A DNA stretch of 64,000 nucleotides. Source: Planctomycetota bacterium. GTDB lineage: Bacteria; Planctomycetota; Planctomycetia; Pirellulales; Pirellulaceae. This document shows positions 10,470-20,600 of this stretch, piece by piece. How positions within the stretch are numbered: position 1 is the stretch's first letter; each line of letters opens with the position of its first letter. A model generated the notes under the pieces. It did not search any database. It was given only the letters and a program-made list of their open reading frames with translations, and was not told the origin of the DNA. Made by a program: the position numbers and the translations under genes. The stretch is from contig VGZC01000002.1 in the NCBI GenBank assembly GCA_016872725.1, forward strand, positions 124,001-188,000, written 5' to 3'.

Positions 10470-11846
10470 TCACGGACGGCCTGCGACGGCCGGCTCGGAA
10501 CGCGCTCCCACCGTGTTCATCGCGAAGATCCTGTAGACGTGCTTGCCTCCGGGTTCCGGCTTCGGATCGGTCCATCGCATCGCGGCGAGCGGCTGTGTGG
10601 GCGTATCGCTGTATTGGAGGTTCTGAAAAACGGGTCGACCGAACGGATGGTTCGCCTTATCGGGAAGCCGTGCGACGATTTGCCCGTCCCGTTCGATCAC
10701 GAATCCGCCCAATCCGCTCTCCGGATCGGCATCGGCGTCCCAAGTCAGCTCGTCACCCTGTTTGCGGACATTGCGGGGCGCCGGCGGCGGAGTCGGATCC
10801 GATACCGACGTATCGCGCACGTAGGTCATCCAGGCCTTGGCCATCACCTCGTTCGGCAACCAACCGGCGTCGGATGGATTGCCGGCGAAACGCGCGGCGG
10901 GCGCGGCATCACCTCCCGTGATCGGAGCCAGCCAGGCATCGTCCGCCGGAATCGCGCGAAGGGGCTCGCCGGCGTTTGTCGGCAACCGGAGCGCAAGGCA
11001 CGCATCGAGCCAGGCGATCGCAAGATAGCGCTGGTTACCGCACTCGTGGCTCGTCAATGGGTCCACGGCCACGCCGATCGTCGCGCCGCGCGAGCGCATG
11101 GCCTTGAAAAACCGTTTGTTCGCATCCCAAACCCCGGCGAATCGGCCGTCGGTGACGGTCACGCCCTCCTGCGTTCCGAGGTTGCAGAGGATGGGAACGC
11201 GCAGCGCCGCGTCGGTGAGCTCGTGGGCCCGGATCGTCGGCCGAGCCGGATCGGATTCGAGGAGGGGTACGCCCGATCGCAGCCAAGCGGCGGCGACGCG
11301 CTCGGGATGCAGCAGGACCATGCCTCCCGCCCAGTGCCCTCCGCCGCTATGTCCCCAAAGGGCCCACGGCGCGTTCGCCAACTCGGGGTGCCCCGATGCG
11401 CGGCCCAGGTCGTCGAGACTTTTTTGGAATGCGGCGTCCGATCCGTTGCGCGGGTCGCACCACTTCTGGCAATCGGCGCCTTCCGGTTGCTCGTAGGCGG
11501 GCGCCAACAGCGCGCAGGCATGCCGCCGCGCGAGGGCCCGCCAGTGCAGATCGTACGCGCCGGTGAGTCCCGACTTGCAGGAACCCTCGCCGCACCCATG
11601 CTGATGGACGATCACGCCGCGGACCGTGCGGACTTCGGGCGGAATCCAGATCGTGTAGTTCACGCCGAAGATCAACGCGCCCGGTTGGTCGGACGGTTCG
11701 TAGCGAACGCGGTAAACGGGCGGTTCGGCGGGCGGAAACTGATCGTAGGGAGCCGGTTGCCCCGCCGCGAACGGCGCCGACGCGAGTGCGAGCAGACCAC
11801 CGACGATGCCCATCGTTCGTTTCCTGATCGATGATCGACTCAACAT
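10470..11846 (-). CDS. secreted alpha/beta hydrolase (PHB-depolymerase/esterase-like) with a C-terminal Fn3-like domain
   Basis: 458 residues. The ATG at 11846 has GGGAG 7 nt upstream; a signal peptide follows ([19 protein letters not shown]). Residues ~60-340 are an alpha/beta hydrolase: [11 protein letters not shown] in the oxyanion region, nucleophile motif GHSGGGHW, and a late SHECGN histidine candidate. Several cysteines ([16 protein letters not shown]) suggest disulfides. The last ~100 residues ([18 protein letters not shown] to [11 protein letters not shown]) look like a fibronectin-type-III domain. The substrate is not evident. It lies 82 nt downstream of gluQ on the same strand. Confidence 0.82.
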   Translation of the reverse strand: MLSRSSIRKRTMGIVGGLLALASAPFAAGQPAPYDQFPPAEPPVYRVRYEPSDQPGALIFGVNYTIWIPPEVRTVRGVIVHQHGCGEGSCKSGLTGAYDLHWRALARRHACALLAPAYEQPEGADCQKWCDPRNGSDAAFQKSLDDLGRASGHPELANAPWALWGHSGGGHWAGGMVLLHPERVAAAWLRSGVPLLESDPARPTIRAHELTDAALRVPILCNLGTQEGVTVTDGRFAGVWDANKRFFKAMRSRGATIGVAVDPLTSHECGNQRYLAIAWLDACLALRLPTNAGEPLRAIPADDAWLAPITGGDAAPAARFAGNPSDAGWLPNEVMAKAWMTYVRDTSVSDPTPPPAPRNVRKQGDELTWDADADPESGLGGFVIERDGQIVARLPDKANHPFGRPVFQNLQYSDTPTQPLAAMRWTDPKPEPGGKHVYRIFAMNTVGARSEPAVAGRP

Positions 11847-11928
11847 GGCGTTGCTCCCGAGATGCGTACCGACGGCTTCGTCCGCCGCTCCGCGCGGCAT
11901 CCGACCGTACCATTGGCCGCGCCGCCGT

Positions 11929-12921
11929 TCAAGGCGTGCGGACCGTTCCGCCGCCCAACCACCGCCGGGCCGATTCATCAAAGCACCACGCCGTTCGCGG
12001 AACGGATGACCAGCGGAATCGGGGTATCAGGTCGCGCGGCGCGATCGGTTCAGGCCGATCCAGCCAGCCGCACGACCAGGCAAGGAGGCCGACCAATCGG
12101 TCGCTCGATACGCCCAGATTCCGGAAGGTCGCGAGCCGCGTATCGCCGTGCCGTTTGGCCAGCCGTCGGCCGTCGGGGCCGACGACGAGCGGAACGTGGG
12201 CGTAACGGGGCGCGGGCCATCCGAGGCAATCGAGAATGCCGCGCTGCCGGAACGTGCTTGGAACGAGATCGTCGCCGCGAACGACCTCGTTGACGCCCAT
12301 CGCGCGGTCATCGACCACGACCGCCAGTTGATACGCGGGACGCTCATCGGATCTCGCGATCACGAAGTCGCCCAGTTCGCGCGCGGCGTCGCACGCGACC
12401 GGGCCGGCGAGATCATCGACGAACGTCGACGGTCCTCGTGCGACGCGAAACCGCCAGCAATACGCGCGGCCTTCAAGCGAATGCGCGTCGCGCGCGTCGC
12501 GCGACGCGCATGTACCCGGATAGACCGGCGGCTCGTGGCCCGCGTGCGGAGCGCTCGCCGCGTCGGCCACATCGGACCGCGAGCAAGTGCACGGGTAGAT
12601 CCGTTCGGCGTCCCGCAGTGCGTCGAGTATCTCGGAATACGCGGCGAGCCGCTGTGTCTGGTAATAGGGCCCGACCGATCCCGGCCGATCGGGACCTTCA
12701 TCCCAATCGAGTCCGAGCCAAGCCAAGTCGTCGATCGCCTGCTGATCCGCGCCCCGTTTGACGCGCGGCGAGTCGATGTCCTCGATGCGCAGGATCAGGC
12801 GTCCGCCCCGCGACCGAACGGAGAGCCACGCGGCGAGGAACGTGCGCGCGTTGCCGACATGTTGGGCACCGGTTGGAGAAGGAGCCAGCCGGCCGACGAC
12901 CCCGCCCGACGGAATCGCCAT
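11929..12921 (-). CDS. gluQ: glutamyl-Q tRNA(Asp) synthetase (GluRS-like paralog)
   Basis: 330 residues, about the length of E. coli GluQ (YadB). It glutamylates the queuosine base in the wobble position of tRNA(Asp). The catalytic core has a HIGH-type segment [24 protein letters not shown], a zinc site (CTC, Tyr, then Cys in YPGTC) and the KMSKS-type RLAKRHGD. It lacks the anticodon-binding C-terminal half of a full GluRS. The ATG at 12921 fits the family start ([18 protein letters not shown]) better than the one at 12993. Its substrate needs queuosine, and tgt lies in this same window. Confidence 0.93.
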   Translation of the reverse strand: MAIPSGGVVGRLAPSPTGAQHVGNARTFLAAWLSVRSRGGRLILRIEDIDSPRVKRGADQQAIDDLAWLGLDWDEGPDRPGSVGPYYQTQRLAAYSEILDALRDAERIYPCTCSRSDVADAASAPHAGHEPPVYPGTCASRDARDAHSLEGRAYCWRFRVARGPSTFVDDLAGPVACDAARELGDFVIARSDERPAYQLAVVVDDRAMGVNEVVRGDDLVPSTFRQRGILDCLGWPAPRYAHVPLVVGPDGRRLAKRHGDTRLATFRNLGVSSDRLVGLLAWSCGWLDRPEPIAPRDLIPRFRWSSVPRTAWCFDESARRWLGGGTVRTP

Positions 12922-13064
12922 GATCTCGCTCCGTGCGCCGAGCGTCGAACTCGACGAGGGCCCCGAGTCGGAATCGCGGCTCGAACCGTTCATCCGGCGA
13001 CGCTCCGCATCGATGCCTCCCGGTTCCGTCCTCGCACCCGTTCCGCGTGACGCGCGGTCACCGT

Positions 13065-15167
13065 CTAAAGCTTCTTGAATTCCACCGCGCGCGCGGGTTT
13101 GGCGGGTTCAACGGGTCGGTTCGGGCCGGGTGGCGACGCGCTGTTGGGCGGCGGATTCGAAGGAGACGGCGGCCCCGCCGGCGGCGCGGGGCGCGGCGAC
13201 CGATCGGTGAACGATTCGACCCATTTCCAACCGAACGGCGATTCGAGTTCCTGGTTCGCGAGGTGGGCCCATGGCGTATCGGGATGTTGATCGATGACCC
13301 GCCGCAAGTAGAACCGCGCGCGTTCGGCCTGCGCGTCGAGTGGCCCTCCGCCCGCGTCGGCGAGGCTTTCGGCAGGCTCCATCACCCATGTGTTGTCGCG
13401 CGGATTGGAAAACGACATGCCTCGGCGAGCTCGGGCGAGCATCGCGTTGTACGCCTCGGTACGAACCTTGACCGCAAGCAAGCGGCCCATGGCGAGGTCG
13501 TATCCCGCTTGCCAGCGCGGCGACGCTTCCTGATCGCGGGCCGATTCGCCCTTCCTCAGGATCTCATGAAGTTGTTGCAACGACGGTTCGAGCAGCGCGG
13601 CGGTCTTCTGCGCTTCGGACAACAGGGCGGCGAACTGCGCCGCGTCGTTCGGCACGAACCGCAGGACGGGACGTTCGGCGGCGCGGATCCACGAGAGTTG
13701 GGATGCGGCGACCAGCGCGGACCGCATCGCGTTCGCCTTCACCCGCCGCTCGTATTCCTCCTGGGGCACATAATCGGGCCGATACCTCCGCATCGCGTCG
13801 GAGTCGAAGAAGTGCTCGATGTGGGCCGCGTACGCGTCGGTTTCCCCCCGCGAGACGGATCGTCCCGATCGGCGGTTGGGATGCACGCTGTAAAACGTGC
13901 CGCCCGTTTCGACGCAGAGCCGGGTGAGCGCGTACGGGCCGAAACCGGAATCGATCGGCACTTCCTCCTCGGGCGGATCGGGGAACGCGATCCGGAGCCG
14001 TTCGGGATATAGCGATTCGGGACCTTGATCCACGACAAACCACCGCACCGATTGATCGAATGCCCCGTCGGGATCGGTGTATTTGAAGAACGTCTCCTTG
14101 CGGCCGAACGGCGCCGGAGCGCCGACGACACTCACCGAAACGCCGTCCTTGCGGCACACCTTCACGGTCGACTCGAGGCCATCCTGATCCTCGCCCGCCT
14201 CATCGGTGAACACGATGATCATCACGTTCCGTTCGGGTTCGCCCGTCTCCGGATCGATGTCGCGAAAGCGGGAGGCGTCGCGCGCGGCGAGATAGACGGC
14301 CGAAAAAACCCGCTCAATGCCCGACGGATCCACGGGGATGTTCGAGACCGCCTTCTTGATCGTCTCGATGTTGTCGGTGGGGTCCTTGAGCGCGGCCCGC
14401 ACGTGTTCGCCGAACCAATAGACGCGCGTGAGCAGCGGCTTGTCCGCCCGCGCGGCGAACGCGCTGTTGCCGCTCGCCTCGAGCACTCCAAGCTCTTCGT
14501 AGATCCGATCGAGTCGATCGTGGATCAGGCGGTGCTGTCTCGAGAGGCTCGGCGATTGATCGAGAAGCCAGATGACAAGCGTCTTGCGTTCCTCGAGCGA
14601 CGCGAGGATCTCCTCGGTCAATCGATCGATGGCTCCTTCCGCGCCCTGAAGGCCTTCGCCCGCCGCCCCCTTGATCGCCAGATTCGCGTTGAATTTCGGA
14701 CCTGTCGTCCATTCGATCGCGCGGCTCAGTTGAATCGACCCGACCTTCGACTCGAGTAGTTCGAGCGGGCTTTCCAGATCCGAAAGGTCCGAAACGTCGG
14801 GTGCCATCGCGCGGAGCGCGTCGGCACCGTCGACCCCGTTCGAACCGATCGCCTCGTCCGGAAACTCCGACGAGACCCATTGGTGAGGCAGTTCGAACTC
14901 GGGTTCCGTTTCGTGGCGGACCGCTTGGAGGATAAGCTGCGCGCGGCTCGGCGCGTGGATCGGGATGAGCCCGAAGACGACGATCGCGGCCAGATGCGCG
15001 ATCAGACTCACCAAGAAGGCGATCGCGTCGTGCGGCACGTACGACGACTCGGCCGGTTGGGAGCCGGCCATGCGCCACACGCCTGACAAGCTGTTCACGT
15101 CGACACTCCTCTTCGCGCCCTCGGACCCCGACCGTCCGCGCCTTCCGTGCCGGCCTCCCAGTGCCAT
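13065..15167 (-). CDS. membrane-anchored von Willebrand factor A-like protein
   Basis: 700 residues. One membrane segment near residues 50-75 (AIAFLVSLIAHLAAIVVFGL). From ~190 the protein follows a vWA pattern: LVIWLLDQSPSLSRQ is the MIDAS-like start (DxSxS), with IIVFTDEAGEDQDG further on. A long helical region follows, then a Pro-rich tail (residues ~660-695: PAPPAGPPSPSNPPPN). Such proteins are common in Planctomycetota; the role is not known. The ATG at 15167 follows a GGGGGAGG site at short spacing. Its neighbour gluQ downstream is not functionally related. Confidence 0.82.
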   Translation of the reverse strand: MALGGRHGRRGRSGSEGAKRSVDVNSLSGVWRMAGSQPAESSYVPHDAIAFLVSLIAHLAAIVVFGLIPIHAPSRAQLILQAVRHETEPEFELPHQWVSSEFPDEAIGSNGVDGADALRAMAPDVSDLSDLESPLELLESKVGSIQLSRAIEWTTGPKFNANLAIKGAAGEGLQGAEGAIDRLTEEILASLEERKTLVIWLLDQSPSLSRQHRLIHDRLDRIYEELGVLEASGNSAFAARADKPLLTRVYWFGEHVRAALKDPTDNIETIKKAVSNIPVDPSGIERVFSAVYLAARDASRFRDIDPETGEPERNVMIIVFTDEAGEDQDGLESTVKVCRKDGVSVSVVGAPAPFGRKETFFKYTDPDGAFDQSVRWFVVDQGPESLYPERLRIAFPDPPEEEVPIDSGFGPYALTRLCVETGGTFYSVHPNRRSGRSVSRGETDAYAAHIEHFFDSDAMRRYRPDYVPQEEYERRVKANAMRSALVAASQLSWIRAAERPVLRFVPNDAAQFAALLSEAQKTAALLEPSLQQLHEILRKGESARDQEASPRWQAGYDLAMGRLLAVKVRTEAYNAMLARARRGMSFSNPRDNTWVMEPAESLADAGGGPLDAQAERARFYLRRVIDQHPDTPWAHLANQELESPFGWKWVESFTDRSPRPAPPAGPPSPSNPPPNSASPPGPNRPVEPAKPARAVEFKKL

Positions 15168-15289
15168 CGCCTCCCCCGTTTCATTGTGCCCCAATCCCGC
15201 GTCCGACGCAAGATTTCGCTTTTGTTGACCGCCGCATCGGAACGGCCTACGATGTACCGCACGTGGTCGCGGATAGGACACCGAATCGA

Positions 15290-15336
15290 GACCCGAAGCG
15301 TCAGCGAGGGACATCGGAGTCAGCGAGGGACATCGC
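15290..15336. repeat. GCGTCAGCGAGGGA-type interspersed repeat
   Basis: In the divergent spacer between the vWA gene and the hydrolase-like gene: ACCCGAAGCGTCAGCGAGGG (15291-15310) followed by a second GTCAGCGAGGGACATCG (15320-15336), 20 nt apart. I recall this word as a common intergenic repeat in planctomycete genomes (established knowledge, not checked here). Confidence 0.6.
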
Positions 15337-15349
15337 GGTAGTCAGGAGA

Positions 15350-16393
15350 ATGGACGTGAAGATCCGAGGTCGGGACCGAGCGTGGCGGGGCTCGTTTGTC
15401 AGCGCCGGCGTTTTGCGAGCGGTGTGCCTTGTCTTGATTGCCGCCGGACCTGGATCGGCCCAGGCACCCAAGTCGGCGACGCCTTCGAAGGCGGCCGCCA
15501 AGTCGGCGGATCCCAAGGAACCGCTCAAGATCCCCGACCGCGAACGCCTGTCCTTTTCGACCAAGGACGGCGTCGCCCTTTCCTGCAGCTATTACCCGGG
15601 TGGATTCGTCAAACGGGGCGACGTGGTCGAGAAACTGGACGGCAAGTCGGTCGTTCCGATCATCCTGTTGCACGGATGGGGCGGGCGGGGAGCGGAGTTC
15701 GACGGATTCGCATCGGCCCTGCAAATGTACGGATACGCGGTGATCGTGCCCGACCTGCGCGGTCATGGACAAAGCACGACGATGCGGGGCGCGGCGAGTA
15801 CCGAGGAGCTGGACCCGTCCAAGATGAACGCGCGCGAGGTCCAGGCGCTGCTGGCCGGAATGATCGAGGATGTCGAGACGGTCAAGCGGTTCCTGCTCCA
15901 AAAGAACAACGAACAGTCGTTGAACATCGAACTGCTGGGGATTGTGGGCAGCGAACTGGGCGCGCTCATCGCCATGAATTGGGCGACCCATGATTGGTCG
16001 AAGCCGCAACTTCCCGCGTACAAACAAGGTCGCGATGTGAAGGTCGCCGTCTACCTTTCGCCGCCCCAATCGTTCCGAGGATACACGAACAAGGCGGCCA
16101 TCAACCATGTGGTGGTCGCGGGACGAATGCCCACGCTGATCGCGGCGGGTTCCAACGACTCAGCGGCCTCGCGCGACGCCGACCGGCTCTTCCGGTTCCT
16201 CGAACGCAAGCATCCCAAACCCGAGGAAACGCTCGTGCGGCTCGACCTCCCGACGACCCTGCAAGGCACGCAATTGCTTCAGGCGCGCGGCCTGCCGACG
16301 GGAAACGAGGTTCTCAAGTTCCTCTATGGCCAGCTCAACGAACGGTCGAACCGATTCCCATGGACCGATCGGACCAACCCTCTGTCGAACTGA
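15350..16393 (+). CDS. secreted alpha/beta-hydrolase-fold protein lacking the catalytic serine
   Basis: 347 residues. AGGAG (15344-15348) precedes the ATG; a signal peptide spans ~15-40 (VCLVLIAAGPGSAQA). The fold is clear: ILLHGWGGRGAEFDGF (oxyanion region) and VIVPDLRGHGQS. At the nucleophile elbow the sequence is GIVGSELGALIAMNWA: aligned to GxSxG, the nucleophile position holds Glu (G-S-E-L-G) rather than Ser. No histidine is seen at the usual late position (LPTTLQGTQLL). It may be a non-enzymatic binding protein or use different chemistry. The upstream spacer holds a repeat. Confidence 0.82.
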   Translation: MDVKIRGRDRAWRGSFVSAGVLRAVCLVLIAAGPGSAQAPKSATPSKAAAKSADPKEPLKIPDRERLSFSTKDGVALSCSYYPGGFVKRGDVVEKLDGKSVVPIILLHGWGGRGAEFDGFASALQMYGYAVIVPDLRGHGQSTTMRGAASTEELDPSKMNAREVQALLAGMIEDVETVKRFLLQKNNEQSLNIELLGIVGSELGALIAMNWATHDWSKPQLPAYKQGRDVKVAVYLSPPQSFRGYTNKAAINHVVVAGRMPTLIAAGSNDSAASRDADRLFRFLERKHPKPEETLVRLDLPTTLQGTQLLQARGLPTGNEVLKFLYGQLNERSNRFPWTDRTNPLSN

Positions 16394-16661
16394 CCGGTCC
16401 CTCGCTTCAATCGGTTCCATCCAGAGGCGACCGGCGCCTTCCGGCCGACCGCGATCGCGCCATCCGCGACAACCGGGGTTTCCCATCGTTCACCGGAGTC
16501 CCTGTGCGCGGCGGTCACCGTGTACCGATAGAAGAGGCGCGGCGCGGCACCGCGAGCTCACCATCCCATGCGGCGCCCGCACCCGGGCTCGGCAAGATCA
16601 CCCCGAATCGCCGAGTCCCCGCAATCCGATTCCGTTCGCCCACCGCCACGAGCAGCCGACG

Positions 16662-17675
16662 ATGGCTTCCAAGAGCGCGAAAAAAGCCCGAAACCGTGGC
16701 CGCGCGCCGCGGCGCGCCGGTACGATTGCAAAGGCCCCGCCTCGCCATCGTGCTTCGCGCGGCGGTGGCCGGAACGCTCGGAACGGGAGCCGGGACATGG
16801 AACGGGGAGGCGGACATTGGCGTGCGGCGGTCGGCGTGATCGCCGTCGGTTTCGCATCGGCCATGTTCTTTCACGAACCCGAGCCGGGCGTATTCCAAAC
16901 GAATGGCCACGCGTCCGGGCCGGCCGACACGGCCGTTCAGTGGATGGGCGGCGAACGGCCCTCGCTCCAGGTTCCGGCCGAGTCGCCCGGTCCCGCCGCG
17001 CCCTCGACCGATCCGCGCCCCCGCACGCAGCTCAGCAAGACGCCCGAGCGGTCCGCGGCTCCCGAGATCCAAGGCGAATACGGCGGCCTTCTTCAGGACT
17101 ACGCGCGCCGACAAGGCTCGGCGTCCGGACGAGGTCCGATCCCCGCGACGTCCGGCGACGCGACTCGGCTCGCGATCCCGGCGAGCGTTTCGGATGCGCC
17201 GCGCGCCGCGACGACGGCGCGCCGATTGGATCCTCGCGTCGCCGAACCCGCGCCGCGCGCGGCCGAACCGCCCGCGATCCGCGGCGGTGATCGCGCGTCG
17301 ACCGTCGAGACGCGGCCCGTGAAGCGGCACCATCCGCTGCGCGACGGCGATACACTCGCCGCGATCGCCCTGCGCTATTACGGGGACGCCGCGTGGGCGA
17401 GCCGGATCTTCGCCGCGAATCGCGACCTGCTGACCGATCCCGAGATCTTGCCCGTCGGCAAACGGCTCGTGCTGCCCGATTTCGATGAACGGGTCGGCGA
17501 CCAGCCGCTCGTTCCCCTCGATGTGCCCGCCGCATCGACGCCGCCTATCCCAAGCTCCGATGCGCCGACCGAACCGCTCGCGCCCGAAGCGAAGGCCGCG
17601 TCGAACAAGACAAACGGCGACCCGGTCGCGCCGCGATCGTCGCGAACGCGTCTCGAACCGATCGGCGGCAAATGA
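16662..17675 (+). CDS. LysM-domain protein with one membrane segment
   Basis: 337 residues. Order: a very basic N-terminus (~1-45, KSAKKARNRGRAPRR), one hydrophobic segment (~52-70, WRAAVGVIAVGFASAMFF), a long Pro/Ala-rich linker, and a LysM domain (~230-285: HHPLRDGDTLAAIALRYYGD to ILPVGKRLVLPD). LysM domains bind peptidoglycan or related glycans, so the protein probably tethers the inner membrane to the wall from the periplasmic side. The ATG at 16662 was taken because upstream codons have no coding bias. It is convergent with secDF, 17 nt apart. The 268-nt gap before it holds nothing recognisable. Confidence 0.8.
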   Translation: MASKSAKKARNRGRAPRRAGTIAKAPPRHRASRGGGRNARNGSRDMERGGGHWRAAVGVIAVGFASAMFFHEPEPGVFQTNGHASGPADTAVQWMGGERPSLQVPAESPGPAAPSTDPRPRTQLSKTPERSAAPEIQGEYGGLLQDYARRQGSASGRGPIPATSGDATRLAIPASVSDAPRAATTARRLDPRVAEPAPRAAEPPAIRGGDRASTVETRPVKRHHPLRDGDTLAAIALRYYGDAAWASRIFAANRDLLTDPEILPVGKRLVLPDFDERVGDQPLVPLDVPAASTPPIPSSDAPTEPLAPEAKAASNKTNGDPVAPRSSRTRLEPIGGK

Positions 17676-17692
17676 CCGCGCACCATGGCCGC

Positions 17693-20600
17693 TCAGCTCT
17701 TGCCGGCGGCGAGTCGATTCGAGCGGGCTTCCCACTTCGCCATCCAAAGCAGAGCGGGCGAGGCGATGTAGATCGAGCTGTACGTCCCGACCGTGATGCC
17801 GACGAGCAGCGTGAATGCGAACGCGTGGACGCCGTCGCCGCCCAGGAAGTACAAGATCACGATCACGAGCAGCGTCGTGCCCGACGTGAGTAATGTGCGG
17901 CTCAGCGTCTGATTGATGCTGAGATTGAGCATGTCCCGGGTCAGGTTCGGGTTCTTGCCGCGGACCTCGCGGATCCGATCAAATACGACGATCGTGTCGT
18001 TGATCGAATACCCGACGAGCGTCAGGAACGCCGCGACGACCGGCAAGCTGATCTTGAACTCGTCGATCAACAGGATCGAGCCGATTCCGAACAGGTAGTG
18101 GCTGATGCCGATCGCGCTGAGCGTAATGAGCACATCGTGGATCAAGGCGAGGACGGCGGCGAGCCCGAACACGACGCGTTGGAATCGGATCCAGACATAA
18201 GCGACGATGCCGATCATGCTGAAGATCATGGCCGCGATCGCCTTCTCCCGCGTATCGCCGGCGACCTGCCCCCCAATCACGCTCGCCGACACCCAAACGG
18301 GCATCGCTTCGATCTGCTGCCGCACTTGCTCCAGCACGGCCCGCATCGAATCGACAGGCACATCCATGACGATGTCCCACGCCTCGCTCGCGTGCCGTCC
18401 CGATTCGTCAACCGTCTTGGGCGTCAATTGGATCGTGACCGCTCCCATTTGCCTGGACGCGATGACATCGTCGAGCAACCGCCTGAGCGTATCCTCTTCG
18501 ATCACACGGCCGAATTGCACGGTGGTCTTCGCGGCCGGACGCGCGGCGACGGGCGTGGGCTCACCTTGCGCGTTCGCCGCTCCTTGTGAAGGCTCGGCCG
18601 CGTTCGGCCGCGGCGCGGGGGTTTCGGTCGGCTTCGGCGCTTCCGCGGGCGGCTGACCTTCCGCCGGTTTGGGCGCTTCGGTGGGCGGCTGACCCTCCGC
18701 AGACTTCGGCGCGTCGGCGGGCGGTTGACCTTCCGCAGGCTTCGGCGCGTCGGCGGGCGGCGGGCCTTCCGCCGGTTTGGGCGCTTCGGCGGGCGGCTGA
18801 TTCCCCGTCGCGGTTGCATCCGCCGCGTCTTCGGTTTCCTGGCAGAGCGTATCGGCGCCGATCGAGCCGATTCGGTCGTCGAATCGGCCGGAATCGCTCG
18901 ACGTCGGCCCTTTCGACGGCTCGGTGGGATTCGTCGCGGGCGGCGATTCGCCGGTGGGCGAGGAACCGGACGGATTATCCGCTGGCGACGACTCGGTCTC
19001 GACGAATGCGGTCGGCGAGCCCAGGTCCATGGTGTAGGTGACGAGATCGAATTGTCTCGCCAGCTCCTCCTTCAACGGGTCGACGTCTTGGAACGACGAA
19101 TCGACCTTCCAGATGGTGCCCGCCGGCTCGCCCTCGACGACCATTTGGTTGAGCGTGAACTCCGCTTGGGACGCGTCGACCTTCAAATCGCGGAACGCTT
19201 CCTCGAGCTTCTTTCGCACATTCGCGTCGGTATCCGCTTTTTCCAATTGCATGACGACCGACACGCCGCCGTTGATGTCGACATCGAAGAGCCGGCTGCC
19301 GCGCGATACGGCGGCGATCAACCCCACGATGATCAGGATCAGGGATCCGGCGGCGCAGAGCCGCTCCTTCCCCATGAAATCCAACGTTGGATGGCCCACG
19401 AAATTCCGCATGCGCAAGTCGCGCAGCCACCGGGTCCGCTCGCCGATCTCGAAGACGGGCCGCGAGCAGTAGATCGCCGTGAACATGCACATAAGGATGC
19501 CGAGGATCAGCGTGACGGCGAATCCCTTGACCTGATCGGTCCCGATGGCATAGAGCACGATCCCGGTGAGCAGGGTCGTCAGGTTCGAGTCGATGATGGT
19601 GGTCATGGCCCGCGCAAAGCCGTTTCGGATCGCCATGCGCAGCGCGGCGCCCTTTTCCTTCTCCTCGCGGATCCGCTCGAAAATCAGCACGTTCGCGTCG
19701 ACCGACATGCCGACGGTCAGCACGAGGCCGGCGAGGCCCGGCAGCGTGAGCGAGGCGCTCAGCAGGATCATGAGCGACACGGTGAGCAGCAGGTTCAGCA
19801 GGAGCGACGCGCAGGCGACAAGGCCCGCGAACCGGTAGTAGAACCAGGTGAATGCGAGTACGGCGACGAGCGAGAGGACCATCGACATGCTGCCCTGGCG
19901 GATTGTCTGCGCGCCGAGCATCGGGCCGATCTGATTTTCGCTGATCGGCGTCTTGTGGAGCACGGCGGGGAGTTTTCCGGCTCGGAGGATGCGCACGAGG
20001 AAATCGACTTCCTCCTGGGTGAACCGGCCGCTGATCTCGCCGCGGTCCGCGATCGTCGACATGATGCGGGGCGCGGACAGGAGTTCGTTGTCGAGCACAA
20101 TCCCCAGGTGCCGGTAGAACTCGGTGTCCTTGTCGGGCAGATTCAGGCCCGTCAACGCCGACATGCGGCTCGAACCGACGCTGGTCATCGTGAAATTGAC
20201 GCATGGCCGGAGCTGCTCGTCGAAGTCGGACCGCACGAAATGCAGATCGCTCCCCATCACGTCGACCGCGTTCGACGCCGGTTCGACCATGAGGATTTCG
20301 ACCGACTCGATCCCCTTCTCCCGGATCCATCGTTCGAAAGCCGTCGGATCGGTCTCCGAATACATGGCCTCGCGCGGAATATCGATGATCCGCTCGCCCG
20401 TCCGCTTGTCGCGAATGATGTCGCCCGACGGGTTGTACTTGAACGGACGGATTCCGTTCACTTCGTCATCGCGACCGACGCCCATCCAGCGCGCGACGAT
20501 GGTGTTCCCGTCGCGGACCTCGCGCGCCGTCTTGCGGAGCGGATCGGCCGTCTGCGCGTCGGCGGCGGCGATCTGGGAACCATGGTCCTTGCGGTTCGCC

